Shown: positions 15,455 to 23,198 of the stretch, piece by piece | Position numbering within the stretch: the first letter of the stretch is position 1 | Layout: each line of letters opens with the position of its first letter | Assembly (NCBI RefSeq): GCF_002291145.1 | Contig: NZ_NTGE01000043.1 | Span: 1 to 41,945, forward strand | DNA: 41,945 bases | Origin: Streptomyces sp. SA15 | GTDB taxonomy: Bacteria > Actinomycetota > Actinomycetes > Streptomycetales > Streptomycetaceae | Reading direction: 5' to 3' | Position numbers and translations under genes: made by a program | The notes under the pieces: model-generated | Told to the model about the DNA's origin: nothing | The model's input: the letters and a program-made list of their open reading frames with translations, nothing else | The model's database searches: none

Positions 15455-16350
15455 GCGCAGTGGAGGCTTCTTCCTCACTGAAGGTCGGCGCGGTCGTCAT
15501 CACCATGGGCAACCGCCCCGACGAGCTGCGGGCCCTGCTCGACTCCATCGCCAAGCAGGACGGCGACAAGGTCGAGGTGGTCGTGGTCGGCAACGGTTCA
15601 CCCGTCCCCGACGTCCCCGACGGCGTCCGGACCATCGAACTGCCAGAGAACCTGGGCATCCCCGGCGGCCGCAACGTCGGCATCGAGGCCTTCGGCGCCG
15701 GAGGCCGCGAGGTCGACATTCTGCTGTTCCTGGACGACGACGGCCTCCTGGCGCATCACGACACCGCCGAGCAGTGCCGCCAGGCCTTCGAGGCCGACCC
15801 GAAGCTCGGCATCATCAGCTTCCGCATCGCCGACCCGGAGACCGGCGTCACCCAGCGCCGTCACGTACCCCGGCTGCGCGCCTCCGACCCGATGCGCTCC
15901 TCCCGCGTGACCACCTTCCTCGGCGGCGCCAACGCCGTCCGTACCCGGGTCTTCGCCGAAGTCGGCGGACTTCCCGACGAATTCTTCTACGCCCACGAGG
16001 AAACCGACCTGGCATGGCGGGCCATCGACGCGGGCTGGATGATCGACTACCGGTCCGACATGGTGCTGTACCACCCCACGACCGCGCCCTCGCGGCACGC
16101 GGTCTACCACCGCATGGTCGCCCGCAACCGCGTCTGGCTCGCCCGCCGCAACCTGCCCCTGCTCCTCATCCCGGTCTACCTCGGCGCATGGCTGCTGCTC
16201 ACCCTGGTGCGCCGCCCCTCGCGGCGCGCCCTGAGGGCGTGGTTCGGCGGATTCCGGGAAGGCTGGAGCACGCCGTGCGGGCCGCGCCGGCCCATGAAGT
16301 GGCGTACGGTATGGCGGCTGACCCGACTGGGCCGACCCCCTGTCATCTGA
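15451..16350 (+). CDS. Glycosyltransferase family 2 protein
   Basis: The product has 299 residues from GTG 15451, coupled by GTGA to the preceding stop. The GT-A fold is indicated by KVGAVVITMGNRPDELRALL, the acceptor-side segment ENLGIPGGRNVGIEAFG, the metal/nucleotide motif LFLDDDG and, further on, FLGGANAVRTRVFAEVGGLP with FFYAHEETDLAWRAIDAGW. The C-terminal 60 residues hold a hydrophobic stretch (LLLIPVYLGAWLLLTLV) and a basic tail, suggesting membrane association. It probably adds a sugar to the lipid-linked product of the phosphotransferases before export. Donor and acceptor are unknown; divergent galE makes UDP-galactose plausible. A 93-bp gap without clear signals precedes the ABC genes. 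Confidence 0.92.
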   Translation: MSAVEASSSLKVGAVVITMGNRPDELRALLDSIAKQDGDKVEVVVVGNGSPVPDVPDGVRTIELPENLGIPGGRNVGIEAFGAGGREVDILLFLDDDGLLAHHDTAEQCRQAFEADPKLGIISFRIADPETGVTQRRHVPRLRASDPMRSSRVTTFLGGANAVRTRVFAEVGGLPDEFFYAHEETDLAWRAIDAGWMIDYRSDMVLYHPTTAPSRHAVYHRMVARNRVWLARRNLPLLLIPVYLGAWLLLTLVRRPSRRALRAWFGGFREGWSTPCGPRRPMKWRTVWRLTRLGRPPVI

Positions 16351-16443
16351 CAAGCTCGTTCCTGGGAGCACCGGGGCCGCCAGGTTCCGGGCTCATGCCA
16401 TGCCCGCACAGGCTGCGCATCTCGAAGACGAAAGTTTCCACTA

Positions 16444-17373
16444 GTGAGTGAGACAACACACGACGGCACGGTCGCGGTGAGCGCGCCCGCGCCGCCCGAC
16501 GAGGGCCTCACGGCGGCACAGCTCGCCGCCGAGCACGGGCTCACCGTGAGCGGCGCCCGGCCCTCCCTCGTCGAGTACGTCCGTCAGCTCTGGGACCGGC
16601 GTCACTTCATCCTCGCGTTCTCGCGGGCGAAGCTGACCGCCCAGTACAGCCAGGCCAAGCTCGGCCAGCTGTGGCAGGTGGTCACCCCACTGCTGAACGC
16701 GGCTGTGTACTTCTTCATCTTCGGCCTGCTCCTGGAGGCCGACCGGGGCATGGACCGCGAGGTGTACATCCCGTTCCTCGTCACGGGCGTGTTCGTCTTC
16801 ACGTTCACGCAGAGCTCGGTGATGGCGGGCGTGCGCGCGATCTCCGGCAACCTGGGCCTGGTGCGCGCGCTGCACTTCCCGCGGGCCTCGTTGCCGATCT
16901 CCTTCGCCTTGCAGCAGCTCCAGCAGCTGCTGTTCTCGATGATCGTGCTGTTCGCCATCGTGGTCGGCTTCGGCAGCTATCCGGACCTGTCCTGGGCGCT
17001 GATCGTGCCGGCTCTCGTCCTGCAGTTCTGCTTCAACACCGGCCTCGCTCTGATCATGGCCCGGGCCGGCGCCAAGACCCCGGACCTGGCGCAGCTGATG
17101 CCGTTCGTGATGCGTACGTGGATGTACGGGTCCGGCGTGATGTTCTCCATCCCGATCTTCCTGGCCGACAAGCCGGACTGGATCGCGAACGTCCTGCAGT
17201 GGAACCCGGCCGCGATCTACATGGACCTGATGCGCTTCGCCCTCATCGACGACTACGGCTCGGAGTACCTGCCCGACCACGTCTGGGCGGCCGCGGGCGG
17301 CTGGGCCGTGCTGCTGGCCGTCGGCGGCTTCGTGTACTTCTGGAAGGCGGAGGAGAGGTACGGCCGTGGCTGA
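16444..17373 (+). CDS. ABC-2 type transporter permease (Wzm/TagG-like)
   Basis: The product has 309 residues from GTG 16444. A roughly 45-residue cytoplasmic N-terminus precedes the conserved amphipathic entry segment (RAKLTAQYSQAKLGQLWQVV) and six membrane helices, the layout of polysaccharide, teichoic acid or O-antigen exporter permeases. Late motifs such as WMYGSGVMFSIPIF and LQWNPAAIYMDLMRFALI are typical of TagG/Wzm. It would form the channel that moves a lipid-linked glycan or polymer across the membrane. Its stop overlaps the ATPase gene start by 8 bp. Confidence 0.94.
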   Translation: MSETTHDGTVAVSAPAPPDEGLTAAQLAAEHGLTVSGARPSLVEYVRQLWDRRHFILAFSRAKLTAQYSQAKLGQLWQVVTPLLNAAVYFFIFGLLLEADRGMDREVYIPFLVTGVFVFTFTQSSVMAGVRAISGNLGLVRALHFPRASLPISFALQQLQQLLFSMIVLFAIVVGFGSYPDLSWALIVPALVLQFCFNTGLALIMARAGAKTPDLAQLMPFVMRTWMYGSGVMFSIPIFLADKPDWIANVLQWNPAAIYMDLMRFALIDDYGSEYLPDHVWAAAGGWAVLLAVGGFVYFWKAEERYGRG

Positions 17374-18145
17374 GCGCAGGACCGACGAGCGCATCCCCAC
17401 CGTCATCGCGGACGACCTGCACATCGTCTACCGCGTCAACGGCGCCAAGACCGGCAAGGGCAGCGCCACCGCCGCCCTCAGCCGCATCCTCAAGCGCGGC
17501 GAGGAGCGGGGTGTACGCAAGGTGCACGCCGTCCGCGGCGTCTCCTTCGTCGCCTACCGCGGCGAGGCCATCGGCCTGATCGGCTCCAACGGCTCCGGCA
17601 AGTCGACCCTGCTGCGCGCCATCGCCGGCCTGCTCCCGGCCGAGCAGGGCAAGGTCTACACCGACGGCCAGCCGTCGCTGCTCGGCGTCAACGCGGCCCT
17701 CATGAACGACCTCACGGGCGAGCGGAACGTCATATTGGGCGGGCTCGCCATGGGCATGTCCCGGGAGCAGATCAAGGAGCGCTACCAGGAGATCGTCGAC
17801 TTCTCCGGCATCAACGAGAAGGGCGACTTCATCACGCTGCCGATGCGGACGTACTCCTCCGGCATGGCGGCCCGGCTGCGTTTCTCCATCGCCGCCGCCA
17901 AGGACCACGACGTCCTCATGATCGACGAGGCGCTGGCCACCGGTGACCGCAAGTTCCAGAAGCGTTCCGAGGAACGCATCCGCGAGCTGCGCAAGGAGGC
18001 CGGCACCGTGTTTCTGGTCAGTCACAACAACAAGTCGATCCGTGACACCTGCAACCGCGTCCTGTGGCTGGAGCGCGGCGAGCTGCGCATGGACGGTCCG
18101 ACGGACGAGGTCCTCAAGGAGTACGAGAAGTTCACGGGCAAGTAG
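17366..18145 (+). CDS. ABC transporter ATP-binding protein (Wzt/TagH-like)
   Basis: The product has 259 residues from GTG 17366, with GGAGGAGAGG upstream. Walker A is GSNGSGKST, the signature is the YSSGM variant characteristic of polysaccharide/teichoic-acid exporters rather than LSGGQ, Walker B is DVLMIDEAL and the switch is FLVSH. No C-terminal carbohydrate-binding extension is present, so it resembles TagH or short Wzt forms. It powers the adjacent permease. A terminator hairpin follows 40 bp downstream and closes the operon that starts at 11091. Confidence 0.95.
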   Translation: MAERRTDERIPTVIADDLHIVYRVNGAKTGKGSATAALSRILKRGEERGVRKVHAVRGVSFVAYRGEAIGLIGSNGSGKSTLLRAIAGLLPAEQGKVYTDGQPSLLGVNAALMNDLTGERNVILGGLAMGMSREQIKERYQEIVDFSGINEKGDFITLPMRTYSSGMAARLRFSIAAAKDHDVLMIDEALATGDRKFQKRSEERIRELRKEAGTVFLVSHNNKSIRDTCNRVLWLERGELRMDGPTDEVLKEYEKFTGK

Positions 18146-18185
18146 TCCACCCGGACCCGGGCGAAAAGGCCCACCCCGCTTCCCA

Positions 18186-18216
18186 GGGTCCCGCCGGAAC
18201 TGCTCCGGCGGGACCC
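18186..18216 (+). terminator. Terminator of the CDP-alcohol/ABC operon
   Basis: Perfect 13-bp arms GGGTCCCGCCGGA (18186-18198) and TCCGGCGGGACCC (18204-18216) surround the loop ACTGC. There is no T tract. Confidence 0.8.
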
Positions 18217-18470
18217 GGCGTCTGCAAAGGAAACGTCAACTTCGGCCCGCCTTAGGAATCTTGGGGCCAATCGGTGTGTTCTTGTGATGCGCAGGACACC
18301 CCGGCGATCCACGACGCGTTGTACAACGTAAGCTGTACCGGTCCCGAAACACGGCAAGTAGGGCGATAATGCGCGACACCCTCTGCCGGGGCGGCCGCGC
18401 GGGCGGCCGGGCGGCGTGTCCGAAATAGTGTGTATTGGATCGTCGGTGTAGAACGGGAGATGTGACGGCA
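18217..18470 (+). promoter_or_regulatory. Leader and promoter region of the hopanoid operon, with 12-bp palindrome
   Basis: This 254-bp stretch is less GC-rich than its surroundings. It contains the perfect palindrome CGTTGTACAACG (18317-18328), a half-similar TGTAC at 18334, GGCGATAA at 18363-18370, a GC-rich self-complementary block near 18389-18415 and a TAGTGT hexamer at 18426. I could not match a convincing -35/-10 pair. The promoter of the hopanoid operon should lie here because a terminator precedes it and every downstream gene is closely packed. Confidence 0.45.
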
Positions 18471-18536
18471 ATGGCTACGGAAACTCTCCAGCTCCACGCA
18501 GCATGTGCCGTCCCCGCCCCGGGCAGTCAGCGGTGA
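18471..18536 (+). CDS. Putative 21-residue leader ORF coupled to hpnC
   Basis: ATG 18471 is preceded by GGGAGA with 10-nt spacing, and the frame ends at TGA 18534-18536, overlapping the hpnC GTG (18533) by 4 nt. The peptide begins MATETLQLHAACAVPAPG. This geometry is what translational coupling would need, and hpnC itself lacks a strong ribosome site of its own. The peptide has no codon runs typical of amino-acid attenuators. Coding is inferred from signals only. Confidence 0.4.
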   Translation: MATETLQLHAACAVPAPGSQR

Positions 18537-19435
18537 CGGGAACCGGCATGACGCGCCCCGGTGTCACGGAGCGCGGCACGCTCGACAAGGCCGCGGCGGA
18601 GAACTTCCCCGTGGCCCCCTTCTTCCTGCCCAAGGCCTGGCGCACCGACCTCATGGCCGTCTACGGCTTCGCCCGCCTCGTCGACGACATCGGCGACGGC
18701 GACCTGGCCCCCGGCGGCGCCGACGCCCGCCTGCTCGGCGTCCGTCCCGAGGGGGCCGGGGACCGCCTGGTGATGCTGGACGCCTTCGAGGCCGACCTCC
18801 ACCGCGTCTTCGACTCCACCCCGAGCCACCCGCTGCTGCGCCGCCTGCAGCCGACCGTCCGCCGCCGCTCGCTGACCCCCGAGCCCTTTCTCGGCCTGAT
18901 CGCGGCCAACCGCCAGGACCAGCTCGTCACCCGGTACGAGACCTACGACGACCTGCTCGCCTACTGCGAGCAGTCCGCCAACCCCGTCGGCCGCCTGGTC
19001 CTCGCCGTCACCGGCACCTCGACGCCCGAGCGGATCCGCCGCTCCGACGCCATCTGCACGGCCCTGCAGATCGTCGAGCACCTTCAGGACGTCGCCGAGG
19101 ACCTCGGCCGCGACCGCATCTATCTGCCCGCCGAGGACATGAAGCGCTTTCACGTCCAGGAGTCGGATCTCGCCACGAAAACCGCTGGCGCATCGGTGCG
19201 CGCACTGGTTGCGTACGAAGCACAACGCGCCCGCGATCTCCTGAATGAAGGCGCCCCCCTCGTGGGTAGCGTCCACGGCAGGTTGAAGCTGCTGCTCGCA
19301 GGGTTCGTGGCGGGGGGAAGGGCGGCGATCCACGCGATCGCCGCCGCCGAATACGACGTACTTCCCGGCCCGCCCAAGCCCGGCAAGCTCCAGTTGCTGC
19401 GCGAGGTGGGCGTGACTCTGCGAGGAAAGGGGTGA
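18533..19435 (+). CDS. hpnC: Squalene synthase HpnC (squalene/phytoene synthase family)
   Basis: The product has 300 residues from GTG 18533 (VTGTGMTRPGVTERGTLDKA); ATG 18548 is an alternative. The trans-isoprenyl diphosphate synthase fold is shown by two Asp-rich motifs, FARLVDDIGDGD and QIVEHLQDVAEDLGRDR, that bind Mg-diphosphate. In the HpnCDE route, HpnD condenses two farnesyl diphosphates to presqualene diphosphate, HpnC converts it to hydroxysqualene and HpnE reduces that to squalene. It is the first full-length gene of the hopanoid operon and overlaps hpnD by 4 bp. Confidence 0.95.
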   Translation: MTGTGMTRPGVTERGTLDKAAAENFPVAPFFLPKAWRTDLMAVYGFARLVDDIGDGDLAPGGADARLLGVRPEGAGDRLVMLDAFEADLHRVFDSTPSHPLLRRLQPTVRRRSLTPEPFLGLIAANRQDQLVTRYETYDDLLAYCEQSANPVGRLVLAVTGTSTPERIRRSDAICTALQIVEHLQDVAEDLGRDRIYLPAEDMKRFHVQESDLATKTAGASVRALVAYEAQRARDLLNEGAPLVGSVHGRLKLLLAGFVAGGRAAIHAIAAAEYDVLPGPPKPGKLQLLREVGVTLRGKG

Positions 19436-20382
19436 TCCGGACCGTGGAGTCGGAACCGCACGTGTCCGCACCGGTACTCGCCGCCTACAGCTACTGCGAG
19501 GCCGTCACCGGACAGCAGGCCCGGAACTTCGCGTACGGCATCAGGCTGCTGCCGACGCCCAAGCGCCGGGCGATGTCGGCGCTCTACGCGTTCTCCCGGC
19601 GCGTCGACGACATCGGCGACGGCGCCCTGGACGCCGGCGTCAAGGCCGCGAGACTCGAGGACACCCGGGCGATGCTGGCCCGCGTGCGCGACGGTTCGGT
19701 CGACGAGGACGACACCGACCCGGTGGCCGTCGCCCTCACTCACGCCGCCGCGAACTTCCCGATCCCGCTCGGCGGCCTGGACGAGCTCATCGACGGCGTC
19801 CTGATGGACGTACGCGGCGAGACCTACGAGACCTGGGACGATCTGAAGGTGTACTGCCGCTGCGTGGCGGGCGCCATCGGGCGGCTCTCGCTCGGCGTGT
19901 TCGGTACGGAACCGGGGGCGCGCGGCGCCGAGCGCGCGCCGGAGTACGCCGACACGCTCGGGCTCGCGCTTCAGCTCACCAACATCCTGCGGGACGTCCG
20001 CGAGGACGCCGAGGGCGGGCGCACCTATCTGCCCGCCGACGACCTCGCGAAGTTCGGCTGCTCGGCAGGGTTCAGCGGGCCGAAACCGCCGGAGGGCGCC
20101 GACTTCGCGGGCCTCGTGCACTTCGAAGTGCGTCGGGCCCGCGCCCTTTTCGCCGAGGGCTACCGGCTGCTGCCCATGCTGGACCGGCGCAGCGGCGCCT
20201 GTGTCGCCGCCATGGCCGGCATCTACCGCCGCCTGCTGGACCGCATCGAGCGCGACCCGGAGGCCGTGCTGCGCGGCCGGGTCTCGCTGCCCGGGCGGGA
20301 GAAGGCGTACGTCGCCGTGCGCGGCCTGTCCGGCCTGGACACCCGGCATGTGACCCGGCGGACCGTCAGGAGGCGCGCCTGA
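19432..20382 (+). CDS. hpnD: Presqualene diphosphate synthase HpnD
   Basis: The product has 316 residues from GTG 19432 (GAGGAAAGG just upstream); GTG 19444 is an alternative. Family motifs are YAFSRRVDDIGDGALD and LQLTNILRDVREDAEGGRTY, the latter diagnostic of HpnD and phytoene-synthase-like enzymes. It joins two farnesyl diphosphates to presqualene diphosphate. It is paralogous to HpnC and the genes overlap by 4 bp. Its stop shares one base with the start of the small ORF at 20382, with an AGGAGG in its last codons. Confidence 0.95.
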   Translation: MIRTVESEPHVSAPVLAAYSYCEAVTGQQARNFAYGIRLLPTPKRRAMSALYAFSRRVDDIGDGALDAGVKAARLEDTRAMLARVRDGSVDEDDTDPVAVALTHAAANFPIPLGGLDELIDGVLMDVRGETYETWDDLKVYCRCVAGAIGRLSLGVFGTEPGARGAERAPEYADTLGLALQLTNILRDVREDAEGGRTYLPADDLAKFGCSAGFSGPKPPEGADFAGLVHFEVRRARALFAEGYRLLPMLDRRSGACVAAMAGIYRRLLDRIERDPEAVLRGRVSLPGREKAYVAVRGLSGLDTRHVTRRTVRRRA

Positions 20383-20522
20383 TGGACAACCTGGACGAAG
20401 GTGATGTCAACGGAGCAAAGCGGCGGGCAACCCACCGGTGCGGGACGGCGTCCCTGACTGAGACGGTCGGCCGTGCACGTTCGAATCACCACGGCGGCCG
20501 CGTAGGAAAGGACGCACAATGA
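20382..20522 (+). CDS. 46-residue small ORF between hpnD and hpnE (DUF6380-like)
   Basis: ATG 20382 overlaps the hpnD stop by one base (TGATG), is preceded by AGGAGG at 8-nt spacing, and the frame ends at TGA 20520-20522, overlapping the hpnE ATG (20519) by 4 nt. It fills the 136-bp gap exactly. The peptide starts MDNLDEGDVNGAKRRATHRC and contains TASLTETVGRARSNHHGG. The ATxR-ASLTxT-GRA-HHGRR pattern recalls the small Streptomyces family I know as DUF6380; I recall that resemblance from memory and it needs checking. The product is basic, soluble and has one Cys. Function is unknown; it may mainly couple hpnD to hpnE translation. Confidence 0.65.
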   Translation: MDNLDEGDVNGAKRRATHRCGTASLTETVGRARSNHHGGRVGKDAQ

Positions 20523-21946
20523 CCGACGGCACGCGGCCCGACGGGCCGCTCGCGGACGTCCCCGGGCACTCCGGCAAGCACGCCATCGTGGTTGGCGGAG
20601 GGCTGGCCGGCATCACCGCCGCGCTCGCGCTCGCCGACGCCGGAGTGCGGGTCACCCTGCTCGAAGGGCGGCCACGGCTGGGCGGGCTCGCCTTCTCCTT
20701 CCAGCGCGACGGACTCACCGTCGACAACGGCCAGCACGTGTACCTGCGCTGCTGCACCGCCTACCGCTGGTTCCTCGACCGCATCGAGGGAGCGGAACTG
20801 GCTCCGCTGCAGGAGCGTCTCGACGTGCCCGTACTCGACGTCGCCCGGCCCGAGGGCCGGCGGCTCGGCAGGCTGCGGCGCGACGCGCTGCCCGTGCCCC
20901 TGCATCTGGGGCGCAGCCTCGCGACCTATCCGCATCTCTCGCTCGCCGAGCGGGTCAAGTTGGGGCGTGCCGCGCTCGCGCTCAAGGGGCTCGACCTCGC
21001 CGATCCGACGCTGGACACACAGGACTTCGGCAGCTGGCTGACCGCGCACGGTCAGTCGGCGCGTGCCGTCGAGGCCCTGTGGGACCTGGTCGGGGTCGCC
21101 ACCCTCAACGCGGTCGCGGGCGACGCCTCGCTGGGGCTCGCCGCGATGGTGTTCAAGACCGGTCTGCTGTCCGAGCCGGGCGCTGCCGACATCGGCTGGG
21201 CGCGCGTCCCGCTGGGCGAACTGCATGACCGGATGGCCCGCAAGGCGCTCGACTCCGCGGGCGTGCGTACCGAGGTCCGTACACGCGTCACCTCCATCTC
21301 TACTGACGAAAACGGGCGTTGGAGCGTTCAGGTTCCCGGCGAGACCCTTCGGGCGGACGCGGTGGTCCTCGCCGTGCCGCAGCGCGAGGCCCACGATCTG
21401 CTGCCCGCGGGGGCGCTCGACGCTCCCGAACGGCTGCTGGAGATCGGCACCGCGCCGATCCTCAACGTCCATGTCGTCTACGACCGTAAGGTGCTCGGCC
21501 GGCCCTTCGTCACGGCCATCGGCACCCCGGTGCAGTGGGTTTTCGACCGCACCGAGGCCTCCGGGCTTCACGAGGGGCAGTACCTCGCCCTGTCCCAGTC
21601 GGCCGCCCAGGACGAGATCGACGAGCCCGTCGCCGTACTCCGCGAGCGTTACCTGCCGGAGCTGGAGCGGCTGCTGCCCCGCGCGCGGGGGGCCGAAGTG
21701 AAGGACTTCTTCGTGACCCGGGAGCGCACGGCCACGTTCGCTCCCAGCCCCGGCGTCGGACGGCTGCGGCCCGGCGCCCTTACCAAGTCCCCCGGCCTCT
21801 ACCTGGCCGGAGCGTGGACCGCCACAGGGTGGCCCGCGACCATGGAGAGTGCGGTCCGCAGTGGTGTGAGCGCGGCGGACGTCGCGCTCGGCGCCCTGGG
21901 CCGGCCCCGCCCCCGCCGCCTCTTCGCGTTCGAGGAGGCTGCGTGA
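20519..21946 (+). CDS. hpnE: Hydroxysqualene dehydroxylase HpnE (FAD-dependent amine oxidase/phytoene desaturase family)
   Basis: The product has 475 residues from ATG 20519, with GGAAAGGA upstream. The dinucleotide-binding motif AIVVGGGLAGITAALALADA continues into VTLLEGRPRLGGLAFSF. The C-terminal FAD-binding segment GLYLAGAWTATGWPATMESA is typical of phytoene desaturase-like proteins. HpnE reduces hydroxysqualene to squalene using FADH2. It overlaps the small ORF upstream (ATGA) and shares one base with the next gene start (TGATG). Confidence 0.95.
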   Translation: MTDGTRPDGPLADVPGHSGKHAIVVGGGLAGITAALALADAGVRVTLLEGRPRLGGLAFSFQRDGLTVDNGQHVYLRCCTAYRWFLDRIEGAELAPLQERLDVPVLDVARPEGRRLGRLRRDALPVPLHLGRSLATYPHLSLAERVKLGRAALALKGLDLADPTLDTQDFGSWLTAHGQSARAVEALWDLVGVATLNAVAGDASLGLAAMVFKTGLLSEPGAADIGWARVPLGELHDRMARKALDSAGVRTEVRTRVTSISTDENGRWSVQVPGETLRADAVVLAVPQREAHDLLPAGALDAPERLLEIGTAPILNVHVVYDRKVLGRPFVTAIGTPVQWVFDRTEASGLHEGQYLALSQSAAQDEIDEPVAVLRERYLPELERLLPRARGAEVKDFFVTRERTATFAPSPGVGRLRPGALTKSPGLYLAGAWTATGWPATMESAVRSGVSAADVALGALGRPRPRRLFAFEEAA

Positions 21947-23082
21947 TGCTCGATCAGCACGGCACGGCGGGCCCTCGCACCTCCGGTACCGCAACAAGAG
22001 GAGAGACTGTGCCCACTGTGCCCCCGGCCTCGAAGGCCGCTCGAGCGACCGCGGTGGACGTGACCGCGCTCCTGGAGCGCGGCCGGACCCTGGCCACACC
22101 GGTACTGCGGGCGGCCGTCGACCGCCTGGCACCTCCCATGGACACTGTCGCCGCCTACCACTTCGGCTGGATCGACGCCGAGGGCAACCCCGCGGCCGGT
22201 GACGGCGGCAAGGCCGTTCGCCCCGCCCTCGCGGTGCTCTCCGCCGAGGTCACCGGCGCCGCACCCGAGACCGGTATCCCCGGCGCCGTGGCCGTCGAAC
22301 TGGTCCACAACTTCTCGCTGCTGCACGACGACCTGATGGACGGCGACGAACAGCGCCGCCACCGCGACACCGTCTGGAAGGTGCACGGTCCCGCCCAGGC
22401 CATCCTCGTCGGCGACGCCCTGTTCGCCCTGGCCAACGAGGTGCTCCTGGAACTCGGCACCGTCGAGGCGGGCCGCGCCACCCGACGCCTGACCACCGCC
22501 ACCCGCGCACTCATCGACGGCCAGGCGCAGGACATCTCCTACGAGCACCGCGACCGCGTCAGCGTCGAGGAGTGTCTGGAGATGGAGGGCAACAAGACCG
22601 GCGCCCTGCTCGCCTGCGCGAGCTCCATCGGTGCCGTGCTCGGCGGCGCCGACGACCGCACCGCCGACACCCTGGAGAAGTACGGCTACCACCTCGGTCT
22701 CGCCTTCCAGGCCGTCGACGACCTCCTCGGCATCTGGGGCGACCCGGTCGCCACCGGCAAGCAGACCTGGAGCGACCTGCGCCAGCGCAAGAAGTCCCTG
22801 CCGGTCGTGGCCGCGCTCGCCGCGGGCGGTGCCGCCTCCGAGCGGCTCGGGCAGATGCTCGCCGCCGACGCCAAGAGCAGCGACTTCGCGAACTTCTCCG
22901 AGGAGGAGTTCGCCGCCCGTGCCGCCCTGATCGAGGAGGCGGGCGGCCGCGAGTGGACCTCCAAGGAAGCGCGCCGCCAGCACACCATCGCCATCGAAGC
23001 CCTGGACGCCATCGACATGCCCGACCGGGTACGGGCGCGGTTCACGGCGCTCGCCGACTTCGTCGTCGTACGAAAGAGATGA
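21946..23082 (+). CDS. Polyprenyl (farnesyl-type) diphosphate synthase
   Basis: The product has 378 residues from ATG 21946 (GAGGAGG 7 nt upstream, TGATG overlap with hpnE). A second in-frame start, GTG 22009 with its own AAGAGGAG site, gives 357 residues and is nearly as plausible. The first Asp-rich motif is HNFSLLHDDLMDGDEQRR (DDLMD). The second is FQAVDDLLGIWGDP, where the last Asp of DDxxD is Gly, as I recall in many actinobacterial members. KQTWSDLRQRKKSLPVV is the typical allylic substrate lid. It condenses IPP with DMAPP or GPP; in this operon it most likely provides farnesyl diphosphate for HpnD. Chain length is inferred. Confidence 0.93.
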   Translation: MLDQHGTAGPRTSGTATRGETVPTVPPASKAARATAVDVTALLERGRTLATPVLRAAVDRLAPPMDTVAAYHFGWIDAEGNPAAGDGGKAVRPALAVLSAEVTGAAPETGIPGAVAVELVHNFSLLHDDLMDGDEQRRHRDTVWKVHGPAQAILVGDALFALANEVLLELGTVEAGRATRRLTTATRALIDGQAQDISYEHRDRVSVEECLEMEGNKTGALLACASSIGAVLGGADDRTADTLEKYGYHLGLAFQAVDDLLGIWGDPVATGKQTWSDLRQRKKSLPVVAALAAGGAASERLGQMLAADAKSSDFANFSEEEFAARAALIEEAGGREWTSKEARRQHTIAIEALDAIDMPDRVRARFTALADFVVVRKR

Positions 23083-23115
23083 TCACTATCGGTCGAATAG
23101 CCCTCGCGTAGTCGC

Positions 23116-23148
23116 CGGCCGGTGTCGCGGGATCACGAGCACCGGCCG
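23116..23148 (+). other. Intra-operon hairpin before squalene-hopene cyclase
   Basis: Arms CGGCCGGTG (23116-23124) and CACCGGCCG (23140-23148) are perfectly complementary over 9 bp with a 15-nt loop. They lie in the 116-bp spacer 23083-23198, the longest full-gene gap in the hopanoid operon. It could be an RNA processing or partial attenuation site. There is no T tract. Confidence 0.45.
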
Positions 23149-23198
23149 ACGGCGGACCCACAGCAGCACGACTCGCACGACTGCACGAAGGGGAAGCC

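Noticed and set aside
18363..18370. GGCGATAA as a WhiG-type -10 element for the hopanoid operon
   Set aside because: The -10 resemblance is good, but no TAAA lies 15 nt upstream.
23073..23110. Ten-codon ORF (MITIGRIALA) overlapping the prenyl synthase stop
   Set aside because: No ribosome site, too short to assess, and it does not couple to the next gene.
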